A stretch of DNA of 64,000 nucleotides, taken from contig DASXDL010000003.1 in NCBI GenBank assembly GCA_036490715.1, positions 162,623 to 226,622 on the forward strand, given 5' to 3'. This stretch comes from FEN-1191 sp036490715 (GTDB taxonomy: Bacteria > Pseudomonadota > Gammaproteobacteria > Steroidobacterales > Steroidobacteraceae). Below the pieces are notes generated by a model. The model was not told the origin of the DNA. It ran no database searches and saw only the letters and a list, made by a program, of their open reading frames with translations. The position numbers and the translations under genes were made by a program. Below are positions 1 to 8,735 of this stretch, piece by piece (the first letter of the stretch is position 1; every line of letters starts with the position of its first letter).

Positions 1-1218
1 CACCAGATTGAACAGCGCGGTACCTTCGTTTCGAAATGACGGCCCCAGCGTGGCGAACGTCAGCGCTGCCATCGGCACATAGACGATGCCGACCCCCAGC
101 CCCTGGATCGCGCCCGGCCACACGATCGATGACATATCGAACTGCATCGACAGCTGCGTCATCTGCCACATCGAGTAGGCGGTCAGCAGCAATCCCACGC
201 CGATGATCAAGCGCACGTCAATGCGACCGACCAGCCGGCCGATGAACAGCATCGCCAGCAGCGTGCCGGCGCCACGCGGCACCATGACCAGGCCGGCCTG
301 GAACACCGAGTAGCCCATCAGACCTTGCAGCAGCGGTGGCAGCAGCGCCAGCGTTGCAAACAGCACGATGCCGACCACGAAGATCAGGATGTTGCCGGTG
401 AGGAAATTGCGATCCTTGTACAGCGCCAGGTGGATGAATGGCTGGCGCGCGGTAAGCGTATGGGTGGCGAAAAGGTAGAACGCCAGCGCAGCGATCGCGG
501 CTTCGATCTGGATCTCGCTGGAGTTGAACCAGTCCTTGAGCGGCCCGCGGTCCAGAAACACCTGCAGCGTGCCGACCGCGATGCTCAGCAGCGCGAAGCC
601 GAAGAAATCGAAACTCTTGCGCGCGTGCTTGGTGTCCGGGAAATAGGCCAGCACTCCGAGCACCGCCAGCACCCCGAACGGCACGTTGATGTAGAACACC
701 CAGCGCCAGCTGTAGTTATCGGTGAGCCAGCCGCCGAGCATCGGCCCGAGCATCGGCCCGAGCACCACGCCGACGCCCCAGATCGCCATTGCCCGGCCGT
801 GCTGATGCGACGGATAGGTGTCGAACAGCACCGCCTGCGACATCGGAATCAGTGCCGCGCCGCACAGCCCCTGCAGTACCCGGAACAGCACGATCTGGTC
901 GAGCGACAGCGCCGCGCCACACAGCGCCGAGGCCGCGGTGAAACCGACGATGGATCCGAGGAACAGCGGTTTACGTCCGAACCGGTCCGCCAGCCAGCCG
1001 GTCAGCGGCGTCATGATGGCGGCGGCCACGATGTACGAGGTCAGTACCCAGGTCATCTGATCCTGGGTGGCCGACAGACTGCCCTGCATACGCGGCAGTG
1101 CGACGTTGGCGATGGTGTTATCGAGCGCTTGCAGAATCGAGGCAACCATCACCGTCAATGTGATCATGTTCCGGTGCGGCGTCGGGCTCACGCCGGCGTG
1201 GGCGACCTCGCTGCTCAT
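1..1218 (-). CDS. emrB: DHA2-family (EmrB/QacA-like) MFS multidrug exporter, 3' end outside the window
   Basis: Inner-membrane, proton-driven major-facilitator drug exporter. The 406 codons present start at an ATG whose A is also the last base of the emrA stop (TGATG), so it is translationally coupled to the adaptor gene. Motifs seen: an N-terminal helix ending in DNTIANVALP, the MFS loop motif GWLADRFGRKP, and motif-C-like GVVLGPMLGPMLGGWL, then repeated hydrophobic helices. The visible part ends in NEGTALFNLV, which in EmrB lies about 100 residues before the C-terminus. With the HlyD-type protein and an outer-membrane channel it would form a tripartite pump. Substrates cannot be told from sequence. 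The family call is secure; EmrB orthology is inferred from gene order. Confidence 0.93.
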   Translation of the reverse strand, partial: MSSEVAHAGVSPTPHRNMITLTVMVASILQALDNTIANVALPRMQGSLSATQDQMTWVLTSYIVAAAIMTPLTGWLADRFGRKPLFLGSIVGFTAASALCGAALSLDQIVLFRVLQGLCGAALIPMSQAVLFDTYPSHQHGRAMAIWGVGVVLGPMLGPMLGGWLTDNYSWRWVFYINVPFGVLAVLGVLAYFPDTKHARKSFDFFGFALLSIAVGTLQVFLDRGPLKDWFNSSEIQIEAAIAALAFYLFATHTLTARQPFIHLALYKDRNFLTGNILIFVVGIVLFATLALLPPLLQGLMGYSVFQAGLVMVPRGAGTLLAMLFIGRLVGRIDVRLIIGVGLLLTAYSMWQMTQLSMQFDMSSIVWPGAIQGLGVGIVYVPMAALTFATLGPSFRNEGTALFNLV

Positions 1219-2315
1219 CAGCGCTGCGCCAGCTGCTGCGTGGAGCCTCCGAACAGATGGCGGCGATGACCGGTGTCCACCGTCACCTCGGCGCTCAGGC
1301 CGGCATGCAACGGCGTGGTCTCGCCGAAGTCCGCCGCCTGAAGCTGCAGCCGCACCGGCACCCGCTGCACCACCTTGACCCAGTTGCCGGTCGCATTCTC
1401 CGGCGGCAGCAGCGAGAACTGTGCGCCGGTGCCGGGGCTCAGGCTGGCGACCCGCGCCTTGAAGTGATGCCCCGGGTAGGCGTCGATGCGGATCTCGGCC
1501 GGCTGCCCGGCGCGCATGTAGGTCAGGTCATCTTCCTTGAAGTTCGCTTCCACCCAGACGTCGCGGGTCGAGATCAGGCCGAATACCGGGGTCGAAGCGT
1601 TGATGTAGTCGCCCACCTGCAGCTGCTCGACCTTGGCTACGACGCCATCATCGGGAGCGTGGATAACGGTATAGGAGAGTTCCAGTTCGGCGCGATCGAG
1701 CGCGGCCTGCGCCTGCATCACCACCGGATGCTGATCGAGCGGCAGGTCGGGATTGCCGCCGAGCAACGCCAGTACGCTGCCGACCTGCTGCCGCGCCGAG
1801 GCCAGCTGTGATTGCGCCAGCTGCTGGGCGTGCTGCACCTGCTCGAACTGCGCCCGCGAACTGATACCGGATTGCAGCAGCCGCTGCTGGCGCTCGAGTT
1901 CATGCTGCTGATACGCGAGCGTGTCACGCGCCGCCGCCTGGTCAGCCAACTGATGCCGATAGGTCGCTTTCGCGGCGCCGATCTGCAGGCGCGCCGCGGC
2001 CAGCTTTGCCTGCGCCTCCTGCACCGCGATCCGAAATGGCCGATCGTCGAGCCGGAACAGGACATCGCCCCGATGCACCAGCTGATTGTCGTGCACGTCG
2101 AGCTCCACGACCCGACCGGATACATTGGCGCTGATGGATGCTTGCGCCGCCTGCACCGAGGAGTCATCGGTGGATACGTAGCGGCCCGATGCCAGGTAAT
2201 ACCAGAGCCCGGCGACGACCGCGACCAATACGCCGCCGCCCATCAGCAGCCAGCGCCGTCGCACGGTGCGTCGCGCCGGTTCCAGATCGGTCGGCGGGTT
2301 CACTTGTGCGTCCAT
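1218..2315 (-). CDS. emrA: HlyD/EmrA-type periplasmic adaptor subunit (365 aa)
   Basis: Membrane-fusion protein linking the EmrB-like exporter to an outer-membrane channel. It has a short cytoplasmic N-terminus, one membrane anchor at about residues 25-42, a biotinyl-lipoyl-like half (VSTDDSSVQA, then ISANVSGRVVELDVHDNQLV), a Gln/Ala-rich coiled-coil hairpin over about residues 95-190, the second lipoyl half (IHAPDDGVVAKV) and a beta-barrel region (VWVEANFKEDDL). Length is typical of EmrA. It lies 2 bp downstream of marR and overlaps emrB by one base, so the three genes form one operon. The ATG start has an AGG about 7 nt upstream. Confidence 0.94.
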   Translation of the reverse strand: MDAQVNPPTDLEPARRTVRRRWLLMGGGVLVAVVAGLWYYLASGRYVSTDDSSVQAAQASISANVSGRVVELDVHDNQLVHRGDVLFRLDDRPFRIAVQEAQAKLAAARLQIGAAKATYRHQLADQAAARDTLAYQQHELERQQRLLQSGISSRAQFEQVQHAQQLAQSQLASARQQVGSVLALLGGNPDLPLDQHPVVMQAQAALDRAELELSYTVIHAPDDGVVAKVEQLQVGDYINASTPVFGLISTRDVWVEANFKEDDLTYMRAGQPAEIRIDAYPGHHFKARVASLSPGTGAQFSLLPPENATGNWVKVVQRVPVRLQLQAADFGETTPLHAGLSAEVTVDTGHRRHLFGGSTQQLAQR

Positions 2316-2317
2316 GA

Positions 2318-2791
2318 TTACCTGGGCTCTAGCTGCAGCAATGTCCCGTGCACCCGCTCGAGCAGATCGAGCAGCTGTTCGCGCTCGCTCTGGCTCAGCG
2401 GTCCGAGCGCTTCATGGCGCGCCTGATCCGCCAGCTTCCACATTCGACTGACGATCGGCCGCGCCTTGTCGCGCAGATGCAGACGATGCGCGCGTCGGTC
2501 TTCAGGATCGGGACGGCGCTCGATCCACTCATCCTGCTGCATGCGATCGAGCGTGCGCACCAGCGTCATCGGATCGGTATCGGTCAGTTCGGCCAGACGC
2601 GCCTGCGAGATGCCCTCGTTACGCGACAGATGCCCGAGTACCTTGCATTGCGACAGGGTCAGGTCGATCTCACGCGCACGGCGCTCGAAGTGCTTGGCAT
2701 ACAGCTGGTAGACGTCGCGTACCAGGAAGCCGAAGTTGCGCAGTCGCTCGCTAGCGGACGAACCGTGCGGTTTGGACAGGGGGGTGCTCAC
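2318..2791 (-). CDS. MarR-family transcriptional regulator (157 aa)
   Basis: Winged-helix repressor, probably of its own emrAB operon. Characteristic segments are LSQCKVLGHLSRNEGISQ and LAELTDTDPMTLVRTLDRM (recognition helix), followed by the wing RRPDPEDRRAHRLHL, where the DxRAHR motif is diagnostic. The N-terminal and C-terminal helices would form the dimer interface. The only plausible start is a GTG at 2791; upstream the frame closes within 18 nt, and no Shine-Dalgarno sequence precedes the start. A strong promoter with an inverted repeat lies immediately upstream and predicts an almost leaderless mRNA. The inducing ligand is unknown. Confidence 0.93.
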   Translation of the reverse strand: MSTPLSKPHGSSASERLRNFGFLVRDVYQLYAKHFERRAREIDLTLSQCKVLGHLSRNEGISQARLAELTDTDPMTLVRTLDRMQQDEWIERRPDPEDRRAHRLHLRDKARPIVSRMWKLADQARHEALGPLSQSEREQLLDLLERVHGTLLQLEPR

Positions 2792-2795
2792 TGTC

Positions 2796-2827
2796 GATAT
2801 AATAACTTATGATATTATATCTGTCAA
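2796..2827 (-). promoter_or_regulatory. marR-emrAB promoter with overlapping inverted-repeat operator
   Basis: On the minus strand TTGACA (2827-2822), a 17-bp spacer and TATTAT (2804-2799) form a near-consensus sigma70 promoter. A perfect 9-bp inverted repeat, GATATAATA at 2796-2804 and TATTATATC at 2813-2821, separated by 8 bp, covers the -10 and much of the spacer, the expected place for a MarR dimer to block polymerase. The predicted transcription start (about 2792) is next to the GTG at 2791. Confidence 0.8.
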
Positions 2828-2880
2828 TGCCACCTGCGGCCGCCGCGGCGCGGGCCAAGCCACGCTGGCGTGGCCTGAAT

Positions 2881-3408
2881 CTAGCTTCGAAACTGCGCGA
2901 TGCCTGCGGCGATCTCGCGCTTGGCTTCCTCCACCCCGCCCCAGCCGTCGACGCGCACCCACTTGCAGGGTTCCAGGTCCTTGTAGTGCTCGAAGAAGTG
3001 CTGGATCTGATGCAGACGCTGCGGGTGAATGTCCTCGTGCTTGAGCCAGTGACTGTAGATCGGCAGCACTTTGTCATCCGGCACCGCCAGCACCTTTGAG
3101 TCGGCGCCGGCATCGTCGATCATCTTCAGCAGCCCGAGAGGCCGGCAGCGCACCACCACGCCCACCACCAGCGCAAACGGGGTGATCACCAGCACATCCA
3201 CCGGGTCACCATCCGGCGCCTTGGTGCGCGGCACGTAGCCGTAGTTGCACGGGTAGTGCATCGCCGTGCCCATGAATCGATCGACAAACAGCGCGCCGGT
3301 CTCTTTATCGACCTCGTACTTGATCGGGTCGGCATTCATCGGGATTTCGATGATGACGTTGAAAATATCAGGCGCCGCGCTGCCCGGCGTGACCAGGTCG
3401 AGTCCCAT
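2881..3408 (-). CDS. ppa: Inorganic pyrophosphatase, family I (175 aa)
   Basis: Cytoplasmic Mg2+-dependent enzyme hydrolysing PPi to two phosphates and so pulling biosynthetic reactions forward. The start at 3408 (protein begins MGLDLVTPGS) is preceded by GGAGGA at about 5 nt spacing and gives 175 residues, the E. coli size; an in-frame ATG 42 nt further upstream is less likely. Active-site residues visible: E21, K30, E32, R44, the signature DGDPVDVL (D66, D68, D71), D98/D99, D103 and K105. Stands alone, transcribed towards marR. Confidence 0.97.
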   Translation of the reverse strand: MGLDLVTPGSAAPDIFNVIIEIPMNADPIKYEVDKETGALFVDRFMGTAMHYPCNYGYVPRTKAPDGDPVDVLVITPFALVVGVVVRCRPLGLLKMIDDAGADSKVLAVPDDKVLPIYSHWLKHEDIHPQRLHQIQHFFEHYKDLEPCKWVRVDGWGGVEEAKREIAAGIAQFRS

Positions 3409-3553
3409 GTCTTCCTCCGTACGATGCGACCATCGTAACTGCGTACCCATGGAATAGGTTGAATAGCGGCTGAATGGCCGCGGCCGCCGTCACGTCATCT
3501 TTTTTGCCGCAGCCGCGTTGAGGGCCAACAGGAACAACTGTCGTGGAGAATGC

Positions 3554-3883
3554 ATGATGCTCAATCGAGGCAAGAAAGCCGCTTTGACGGCAGTACTGAT
3601 GGCAGCGTTCACGCTCGGCGGCTGCGTGGTCACGGCGCGGCCCGAGTACGTGGGCGACACGGTGATGGTAGCCCCGCCTGCGCCGCAGGCCGAAGTGATC
3701 GGGGTAGCCCCGGCCCCCGGCTATATCTGGATGGGCGGCTACTGGGGCTGGGAAGGCGGCCGGCACGTGTGGGTTGGCGGCCACTGGGCCGAGGGTCGCG
3801 CCGGCTATCGCTGGGTGCCGCACCGCTGGGTGCGCAGCGGTGGCGGCTGGCGACTGGCGGCCGGACACTGGCAGCGCCGCTGA
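3554..3883 (+). CDS. YXWGXW-repeat lipoprotein (109 aa)
   Basis: Small predicted lipoprotein. A basic N-terminus and hydrophobic segment end in the lipobox LGGC. The mature part holds aromatic repeats of the W-x-x-G-x-W type (YIWMGGYWGW, HVWVGGHWAE, YRWVPHRW, RLAAGHWQ), a pattern known as YXWGXW repeats. The start ATG 3554 (ATGATG; 3557 is an alternative) follows GGAGA at 3544. Members of this group are envelope-associated and of unknown function; I assign none. A GC-rich hairpin follows the stop. Confidence 0.85.
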   Translation: MMLNRGKKAALTAVLMAAFTLGGCVVTARPEYVGDTVMVAPPAPQAEVIGVAPAPGYIWMGGYWGWEGGRHVWVGGHWAEGRAGYRWVPHRWVRSGGGWRLAAGHWQRR

Positions 3884-3897
3884 CCTTAAGGCAGACC

Positions 3898-3929
3898 GCG
3901 GGCGCGCTCACAGTTACGAGCGCGCCCGC
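3898..3929 (+). terminator. Hairpin after the YXWGXW lipoprotein gene
   Basis: Perfect 12-bp inverted repeat: left arm GCGGGCGCGCTC 3898-3909, loop 3910-3917, right arm 3918-3929. It begins 15 nt after the stop codon. There is no T-run, so it is either a weak terminator or a 3'-end stabilising stem. Confidence 0.55.
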
Positions 3930-4011
3930 GCACTTCGGCCCGGCAAACTGCTAAATTCGCACTCCTCGACGGGCAGTGCCGCGGTGACGCGGCCGACGAC
4001 AGGTGCAAGCA

Positions 4012-4545
4012 GTGAGTAACGAATCCTCCGGCGCCGCGACGCTGGCGCAAGGCGCAGCCAAGGCGGCACTCTATCAGTCACTGGGCAACTCGCTACGCGA
4101 TCTGATCGCGTACCAGACCGATTTTCTGGCCAACATCTCCAACTTCGCCGCGCTGCTATTCACCAGTCTGCCCAATCTGAACTGGGCCGGCTTCTATCTG
4201 CTGCGTGGATCGGACCTGGTGCTCGGGCCATTCCAGGGCAAACCGGCCTGCTCGTGCATCGCCATGGGCGATGGCGTATGCGGCACCGCCGCCCTGCAAC
4301 GCGCCGCGGTGCTGGTGCCGAACGTGCATGCCTTTCCGGGACATATCGTGTGCGATGAGGCCTCGCAGTCCGAAATGGTGCTGCCGGTGTTCAAGGATGA
4401 TCGCTTGATCGGCGTGCTGGATATGGACAGCCCGCAGATCGGCCGCTTCGATGAAATCGATCGCGAGAATATCGAGGCGCTGCTTCGCCTGCTGATGAAC
4501 GGCACCGAGGTGCCGGAGTACCGATTCGCGCCACCCGAGCAGTGA
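4012..4545 (+). CDS. msrC: Free methionine-(R)-sulfoxide reductase, GAF-domain (177 aa)
   Basis: Reduces free Met-R-sulfoxide in the cytoplasm (fRMsr, E. coli YebR/MsrC family). Single GAF domain. Three cysteines sit at the family spacing: C80, C90 (in GDGVCG) and C114 (HIVCDEASQSE), i.e. 10 and 24 residues apart as in the yeast and E. coli enzymes; C82 is an additional one. The GTG at 4012 has AGG 8 nt upstream; another in-frame GTG at 4003 lacks one. Convergent with the GGDEF/EAL gene, with a shared hairpin between them. Confidence 0.92.
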   Translation: MSNESSGAATLAQGAAKAALYQSLGNSLRDLIAYQTDFLANISNFAALLFTSLPNLNWAGFYLLRGSDLVLGPFQGKPACSCIAMGDGVCGTAALQRAAVLVPNVHAFPGHIVCDEASQSEMVLPVFKDDRLIGVLDMDSPQIGRFDEIDRENIEALLRLLMNGTEVPEYRFAPPEQ

Positions 4546-4556
4546 CGCCGGCAACC

Positions 4557-4577
4557 GTTTCAGCTCGCAGCTGAAAC
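4557..4577. terminator. Hairpin between convergent msrC and GGDEF/EAL gene
   Basis: Perfect 9-bp stem GTTTCAGCT (4557-4565), loop CGC, AGCTGAAAC (4569-4577). It lies at the 3' ends of two converging genes and overlaps the stop of the minus-strand gene. No strong T-run on either side, so termination efficiency is uncertain. Confidence 0.55.
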
Positions 4578-7001
4578 CACTACATGCGCGCCGTCGGAAT
4601 CGGAGCCCAAATCGGGGATCACGCGTAGCGTCATGGTGCCGCGTCCGGCCACCGCCATCTGTCCCGGCAGACTGTTGTCACACCAGCGGCGAAAGGCCTC
4701 GGCCGACAGCGGCGGGCTCATGAAGTAGCCCTGCGCACGGTCGCAGCCCAGTTCACGCAGCAGTGCAAAGCCCTTGCCGTCCTCGACGCCCTCGGCTACC
4801 ACCTTGAGTCCCAGACTGTGGCCCAGCTCAATGGTCGAACGCACGATGGTCATCAGATCGGCGTCGCTGCCCATCTGCGACACGAACGAGCGATCAATCT
4901 TCAGCTCTGACACCGGCAACTGCATGATGTAGCTCAACGATGAGTAGCCGGTACCATAGTCATCGATCGACAACTGCAGGCCGATCTCCGCCAGTCGGTC
5001 CAGCACCTTCTGGGCGTGGCCCGGATCCTCCATGAAGCCGCTCTCGGTGATCTCCAGGCACAGCATGGCGGCGGGCACCTGATGCTCGGCCAGTAACGCA
5101 CTGATGACATCCGGCAGATCTCGATTCATCAGGTCGCGCGCCGAGATGTTCACTGACACCTGCAGCGGCAGCCCATCGCGCCGCCATTCGCCGCACTGAC
5201 GTATTGCTTCCTGCAGCACCCAGCGGGTCAGCACCTTGATGTAGCCGGTGTGCTCGGCGAATGGCACGAACATTCCCGGCGGCAGCAGGCCCTTGGTCGG
5301 ATGTACCCAGCGGATCAGTGCCTCGGCGGCGTGTACCGTGGCCGAGTCGAGCGCGATCTTCGGTTGGTAATACAGGCGTAGCTCGCCATGCTCGACCGCA
5401 TGCCGCAGCTCGCCCAGCAGCGACAGGTGCTCCTGCTGGCTGGTGTCGAACTTCGGGTCATAGACCGTGTAGCCGATCTTGTTGCGCTTGGCAACATACA
5501 TGGCGATGTCGGCGTTGCGCACCAGGGTCTCGGAATTCGCGGCGTGGTCGGGAAAAAACGCGATGCCGATGCTGGTGCCAACATCGAGCGGCTGGTCCTG
5601 GTAGAGAATCGGATCCTCGAGCGTGTCGATGATGCTCTGGGCCAGCTCGATCACCTGCTCACTGCGTTGCATGGGCAGCAGCAGCGCGAATTCGTCGCCG
5701 CCCAAACGCGCCACGCAGCCGTTCGTACCCATCAGCGATCGCAGTCGCAGACCGACCTGGCGCAGCACATGATCGCCGACGCCGTGGCCGAGGGTGTCGT
5801 TGACGAATTTGAAGCGGTCCAAATCCATCACCAGGATCGCCAGCGATTGGCCCTGGGTTCGCGCCTGCACGATGCCGCGTTCCAGAGCCTCGCTGAACTG
5901 CGCGCGGTTGGGCAGCTGCGTCAGCGGGTCCTCGTACGCCAGTTTCAGAATGCGCTGCTCGCGTTCGGCGATTCCGGCGCGCATGTGGTCCAGTCCCTGT
6001 GCCAGCACACCGATCTCGTCGTCGCGCCGCAGCTGCAGCGGCGCGGAGTAGTCACCCTGGCGAATGCGCTTGACTGCGTTCAGCAGCACTTCAATCGGGC
6101 GCGTGATACCCAACGCGATCATGACGCTGCCGGCAATCGACAACAGCAGACTCAGGATACCCAGCACCACCAGTGTGGTACGCAGCGTGACGAAGCGACC
6201 CATCGCGTCGGCGATCGGCCGCTGCAGCAGCGCGACGATATGATCGTCACCGGAGGTACCGAGGGCGACGAAGCGCACCTGTTCCTCACCGCGCGACACC
6301 TGCAACAGCCGCGTGTCGAGGGCCTCCAGGTAGGACGGAAACTGAGCCACCAGCGCGTCGCCGGTGGGCGCGGCCAGCGTGGTCGCCAGCAGCTGCCAGC
6401 GGCCGGCGTGCTCGATTGCGAACGAGACGTCCAGGCCGGTGAGCTGGCGCAGGTCGGCTGCCAGGGCCTGGTCCACCGGATAGCAATCGACGATCCAGCC
6501 AATGGTGACCGGGGCGCGCACCGGCACCGCGATCAGCTGATAGGCGTGCGTTCCGAGCATCCCAAGGGCACTGGCGTTGCCGTCGGTACGCGCCGTCCCG
6601 ATCAGCGCCCGCAGGTCCGAGGGTTTCGGGCTGCTGCTGGCGAGCGGTGAATTCGCCACGATTGCGCCGGTGAGGTCGACGTACATCGCCGCCTCGGCGC
6701 TGATGCGCGTGCGCTGGGTCTCGAGCGCGGACGCCAGCGTGGCAGCGTCGCCGGTGGCCACCGCCTCGCGAAATGCAAAATCCGACGCCGAGGCGCTGGC
6801 GGCCTGGATCTCGCGCTCCGCGTTCTGACGTAACACGCGCGCGAACACCTTCTGGCCGACGCCCAGCTCGTCCTCGATCTTGCCGCGCGCCGCGTTGTAG
6901 CTGGCATGGCTGGTGAGCGAGAATTCAGCGATCTGAACGACGCCCAGCAGCGCCACCAGAAATACGATCATGCGAACGCGCAGACTTCGAATGCGGATCA
7001 T
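4560..7001 (-). CDS. Membrane-bound GGDEF-EAL cyclic-di-GMP signalling protein (813 aa)
   Basis: Predicted synthesis/breakdown enzyme for cyclic di-GMP with a periplasmic sensor. Order: TM1 at about 10-28, periplasmic Cache/CHASE-like sensor about 30-270, TM2 about 276-299, HAMP about 297-350, GGDEF domain with intact GGDEF at 434-438, EAL domain with E560 of EALIRW. EAL catalytic landmarks are present (VNIS, LEITES, IDDYGTGYSS, LKIDRSF, VAEGVED). The RxxD inhibitory site normally a few residues before GGDEF is absent (MGTNGCVAR). The start ATG 7001 begins MIRIRSLRVR, right before TM1; an upstream in-frame ATG would add 71 unlikely residues. The signal sensed is unknown. Confidence 0.95.
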   Translation of the reverse strand: MIRIRSLRVRMIVFLVALLGVVQIAEFSLTSHASYNAARGKIEDELGVGQKVFARVLRQNAEREIQAASASASDFAFREAVATGDAATLASALETQRTRISAEAAMYVDLTGAIVANSPLASSSPKPSDLRALIGTARTDGNASALGMLGTHAYQLIAVPVRAPVTIGWIVDCYPVDQALAADLRQLTGLDVSFAIEHAGRWQLLATTLAAPTGDALVAQFPSYLEALDTRLLQVSRGEEQVRFVALGTSGDDHIVALLQRPIADAMGRFVTLRTTLVVLGILSLLLSIAGSVMIALGITRPIEVLLNAVKRIRQGDYSAPLQLRRDDEIGVLAQGLDHMRAGIAEREQRILKLAYEDPLTQLPNRAQFSEALERGIVQARTQGQSLAILVMDLDRFKFVNDTLGHGVGDHVLRQVGLRLRSLMGTNGCVARLGGDEFALLLPMQRSEQVIELAQSIIDTLEDPILYQDQPLDVGTSIGIAFFPDHAANSETLVRNADIAMYVAKRNKIGYTVYDPKFDTSQQEHLSLLGELRHAVEHGELRLYYQPKIALDSATVHAAEALIRWVHPTKGLLPPGMFVPFAEHTGYIKVLTRWVLQEAIRQCGEWRRDGLPLQVSVNISARDLMNRDLPDVISALLAEHQVPAAMLCLEITESGFMEDPGHAQKVLDRLAEIGLQLSIDDYGTGYSSLSYIMQLPVSELKIDRSFVSQMGSDADLMTIVRSTIELGHSLGLKVVAEGVEDGKGFALLRELGCDRAQGYFMSPPLSAEAFRRWCDNSLPGQMAVAGRGTMTLRVIPDLGSDSDGAHVVVSAAS

Positions 7002-7247
7002 GTCCAGATTCTGCGACCCCTGGCGATCGCCTCGCGGACAGAAACGCTGGCGCGCGGCGATGCATTTGGCATGCGAGAAACTTCCCGGTACCTGTCTTAT
7101 GGAAGATGGTAGAAGGGTCGCGCCGGGAGCGGCGTTAATTGAATCACAGCCTGTCCATGCGCTGAATTTTGTGCGCATTTCGAGCCAGCGCCACCGCCGG
7201 GCCGCGCCGGCCAACTGTGATCGAGTTCGCAGTCGCTGGGCCTTAGC

Positions 7248-8606
7248 ATGTCAATAACGAACGATGCGACGCTGGCAGCGCTGGCGGCCGACTTGGCCGG
7301 CGGACGCCGCAGCAGCCGCTCGCTGGTGGAAGACTGTCTGGACCGAATTGACGATCCGCGTGGCGAAGGCGCCCGGACGTTCTTGCAGGTGGATCGCGAG
7401 GCGGCGCGAGCGGCGGCCGATGAGGTCGATCGGCAGCGAAAGCTCGGCACCGCGGTTCCCGCCCATGCCGGCATTCCGATCTCGGTCAAAGACCTGTTCG
7501 ATATCGCCGGCCAGGTGACCCGCGCCGGCTCGACGGTGCTCGCCGGACAGCCGCCGGCGCGCGTCGACGCTGCCTGCGTCGCGCGCCTGCGCCGCGCGGG
7601 TTTCATCCTCATCGGCCGCACCAATATGACCGAATTCGCGTTCTCCGGGCTGGGCTTGAATCCCCATTACGGCACTCCGCTCAACCCGTGGCGGCGTGGC
7701 GAACAGCACATACCCGGGGGCTCCTCTTCCGGCGCGGCAATCTCGGTCACCGACGGCATGGCCCACGGTGCGCTCGGCACCGATACCGGCGGATCGTGCC
7801 GGATCCCGGCGGCCTTCACTGGCCTTGTGGGCTATAAGCCCACCGCGAGTCGTGTGCCGCGCTCCGGCGCGGTGCCGCTGTCCACGACGCTCGATTCATT
7901 CGGTCCGATCGCGCGCAGCGTCGACTGCTGCGCCCGACTGGACGCGGTGCTGGCCGGCGAGCCGGCGTCCGAGCGGCCCCAGACGGGGGTGTCCGGTCGG
8001 CGCTTTGCCGTTCCCGGTACCGTGGTACTGGACGGACTGGACGCCGAAGTGAGCGGCGCCTTCCAGCAGGCGCTCGCACGGCTATCGGCCGCGGGGGCGC
8101 AGCTCGAGCAGATCGACGTGCCAGAATTTGCGCAGATCGCTCCGATGAGCGCCAGGGGCACCATCTCGAACTACGAGTGCTACGCCTGGCATCGGCAACT
8201 GATTGCCCAGCACGCGGCACAGTACGATCCACGGGTCTTGGTGCGCATTCGCAAGGGCGCTGCACAGACCGCCGATGACTACGCCGCGCTGCTGGCGGCC
8301 CGCAGCAGTTTCATCGCTGCGGTGGAAGCGCGCCTGTTGCCGTTCGATGCATGGCTGATGCCGACCGTACCGATCGTGCCACCGCGAATGTCCGAGCTGC
8401 TCGCCGATGATGCCTATGCCCGCATCAATGGGCTGGTGCTGCGCAATCCGAGCATCGTGAATCTGCTCGATGGTTGCGCGATCTCCATCCCTGTCCACCG
8501 CCCCGGTGCCGCCCCGGTCGGCCTGACGCTCGCCTGCCCCGGTGGGCACGACGCCCATCTGTTTCGCTGCGCGGCCGCGGCCGAAGCGGTCCTAGCCTCG
8601 AAGTAA
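7248..8606 (+). CDS. Amidase-signature family hydrolase (452 aa)
   Basis: Cytoplasmic serine amidase of the GatA/AtzF/acylamidase superfamily. The Ser-cisSer-Lys triad is visible: K81 (ISVKDLFDI), S159/S160 (PGGSSSGAA) and nucleophile S183 (GTDTGGSCRIPAA). The rest of the signature domain follows, ending near VGLTLACPGGHD. It is not next to gatC/gatB, so it is unlikely to be the glutaminyl-tRNA subunit. The substrate cannot be inferred. The 246 bp between it and the divergent GGDEF/EAL gene hold both promoters; no clear hexamers stand out. Confidence 0.9.
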   Translation: MSITNDATLAALAADLAGGRRSSRSLVEDCLDRIDDPRGEGARTFLQVDREAARAAADEVDRQRKLGTAVPAHAGIPISVKDLFDIAGQVTRAGSTVLAGQPPARVDAACVARLRRAGFILIGRTNMTEFAFSGLGLNPHYGTPLNPWRRGEQHIPGGSSSGAAISVTDGMAHGALGTDTGGSCRIPAAFTGLVGYKPTASRVPRSGAVPLSTTLDSFGPIARSVDCCARLDAVLAGEPASERPQTGVSGRRFAVPGTVVLDGLDAEVSGAFQQALARLSAAGAQLEQIDVPEFAQIAPMSARGTISNYECYAWHRQLIAQHAAQYDPRVLVRIRKGAAQTADDYAALLAARSSFIAAVEARLLPFDAWLMPTVPIVPPRMSELLADDAYARINGLVLRNPSIVNLLDGCAISIPVHRPGAAPVGLTLACPGGHDAHLFRCAAAAEAVLASK

Positions 8607-8735
8607 CCTGAGCTGGCTGTGGGCGAAATTGAAGCGCTGACGCCGCTAGCGCCTACAAGCAATTCGCCGCGCCCCGAATCGACAGTCTCGGGCGATGTCG
8701 GGACCATTACCGCAGTCCAGCATCAGGAGAGATAC

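Noticed and set aside
735..768. Tandem 14-bp duplication in emrB (encodes GPMLGPMLGG)
   Set aside because: It is part of the normal glycine-rich MFS motif C rather than a repeat expansion.
325..1269. 314-codon plus frame at the window start
   Set aside because: Antisense to the EmrB-like transporter, whose helices and MFS motifs read cleanly on minus.
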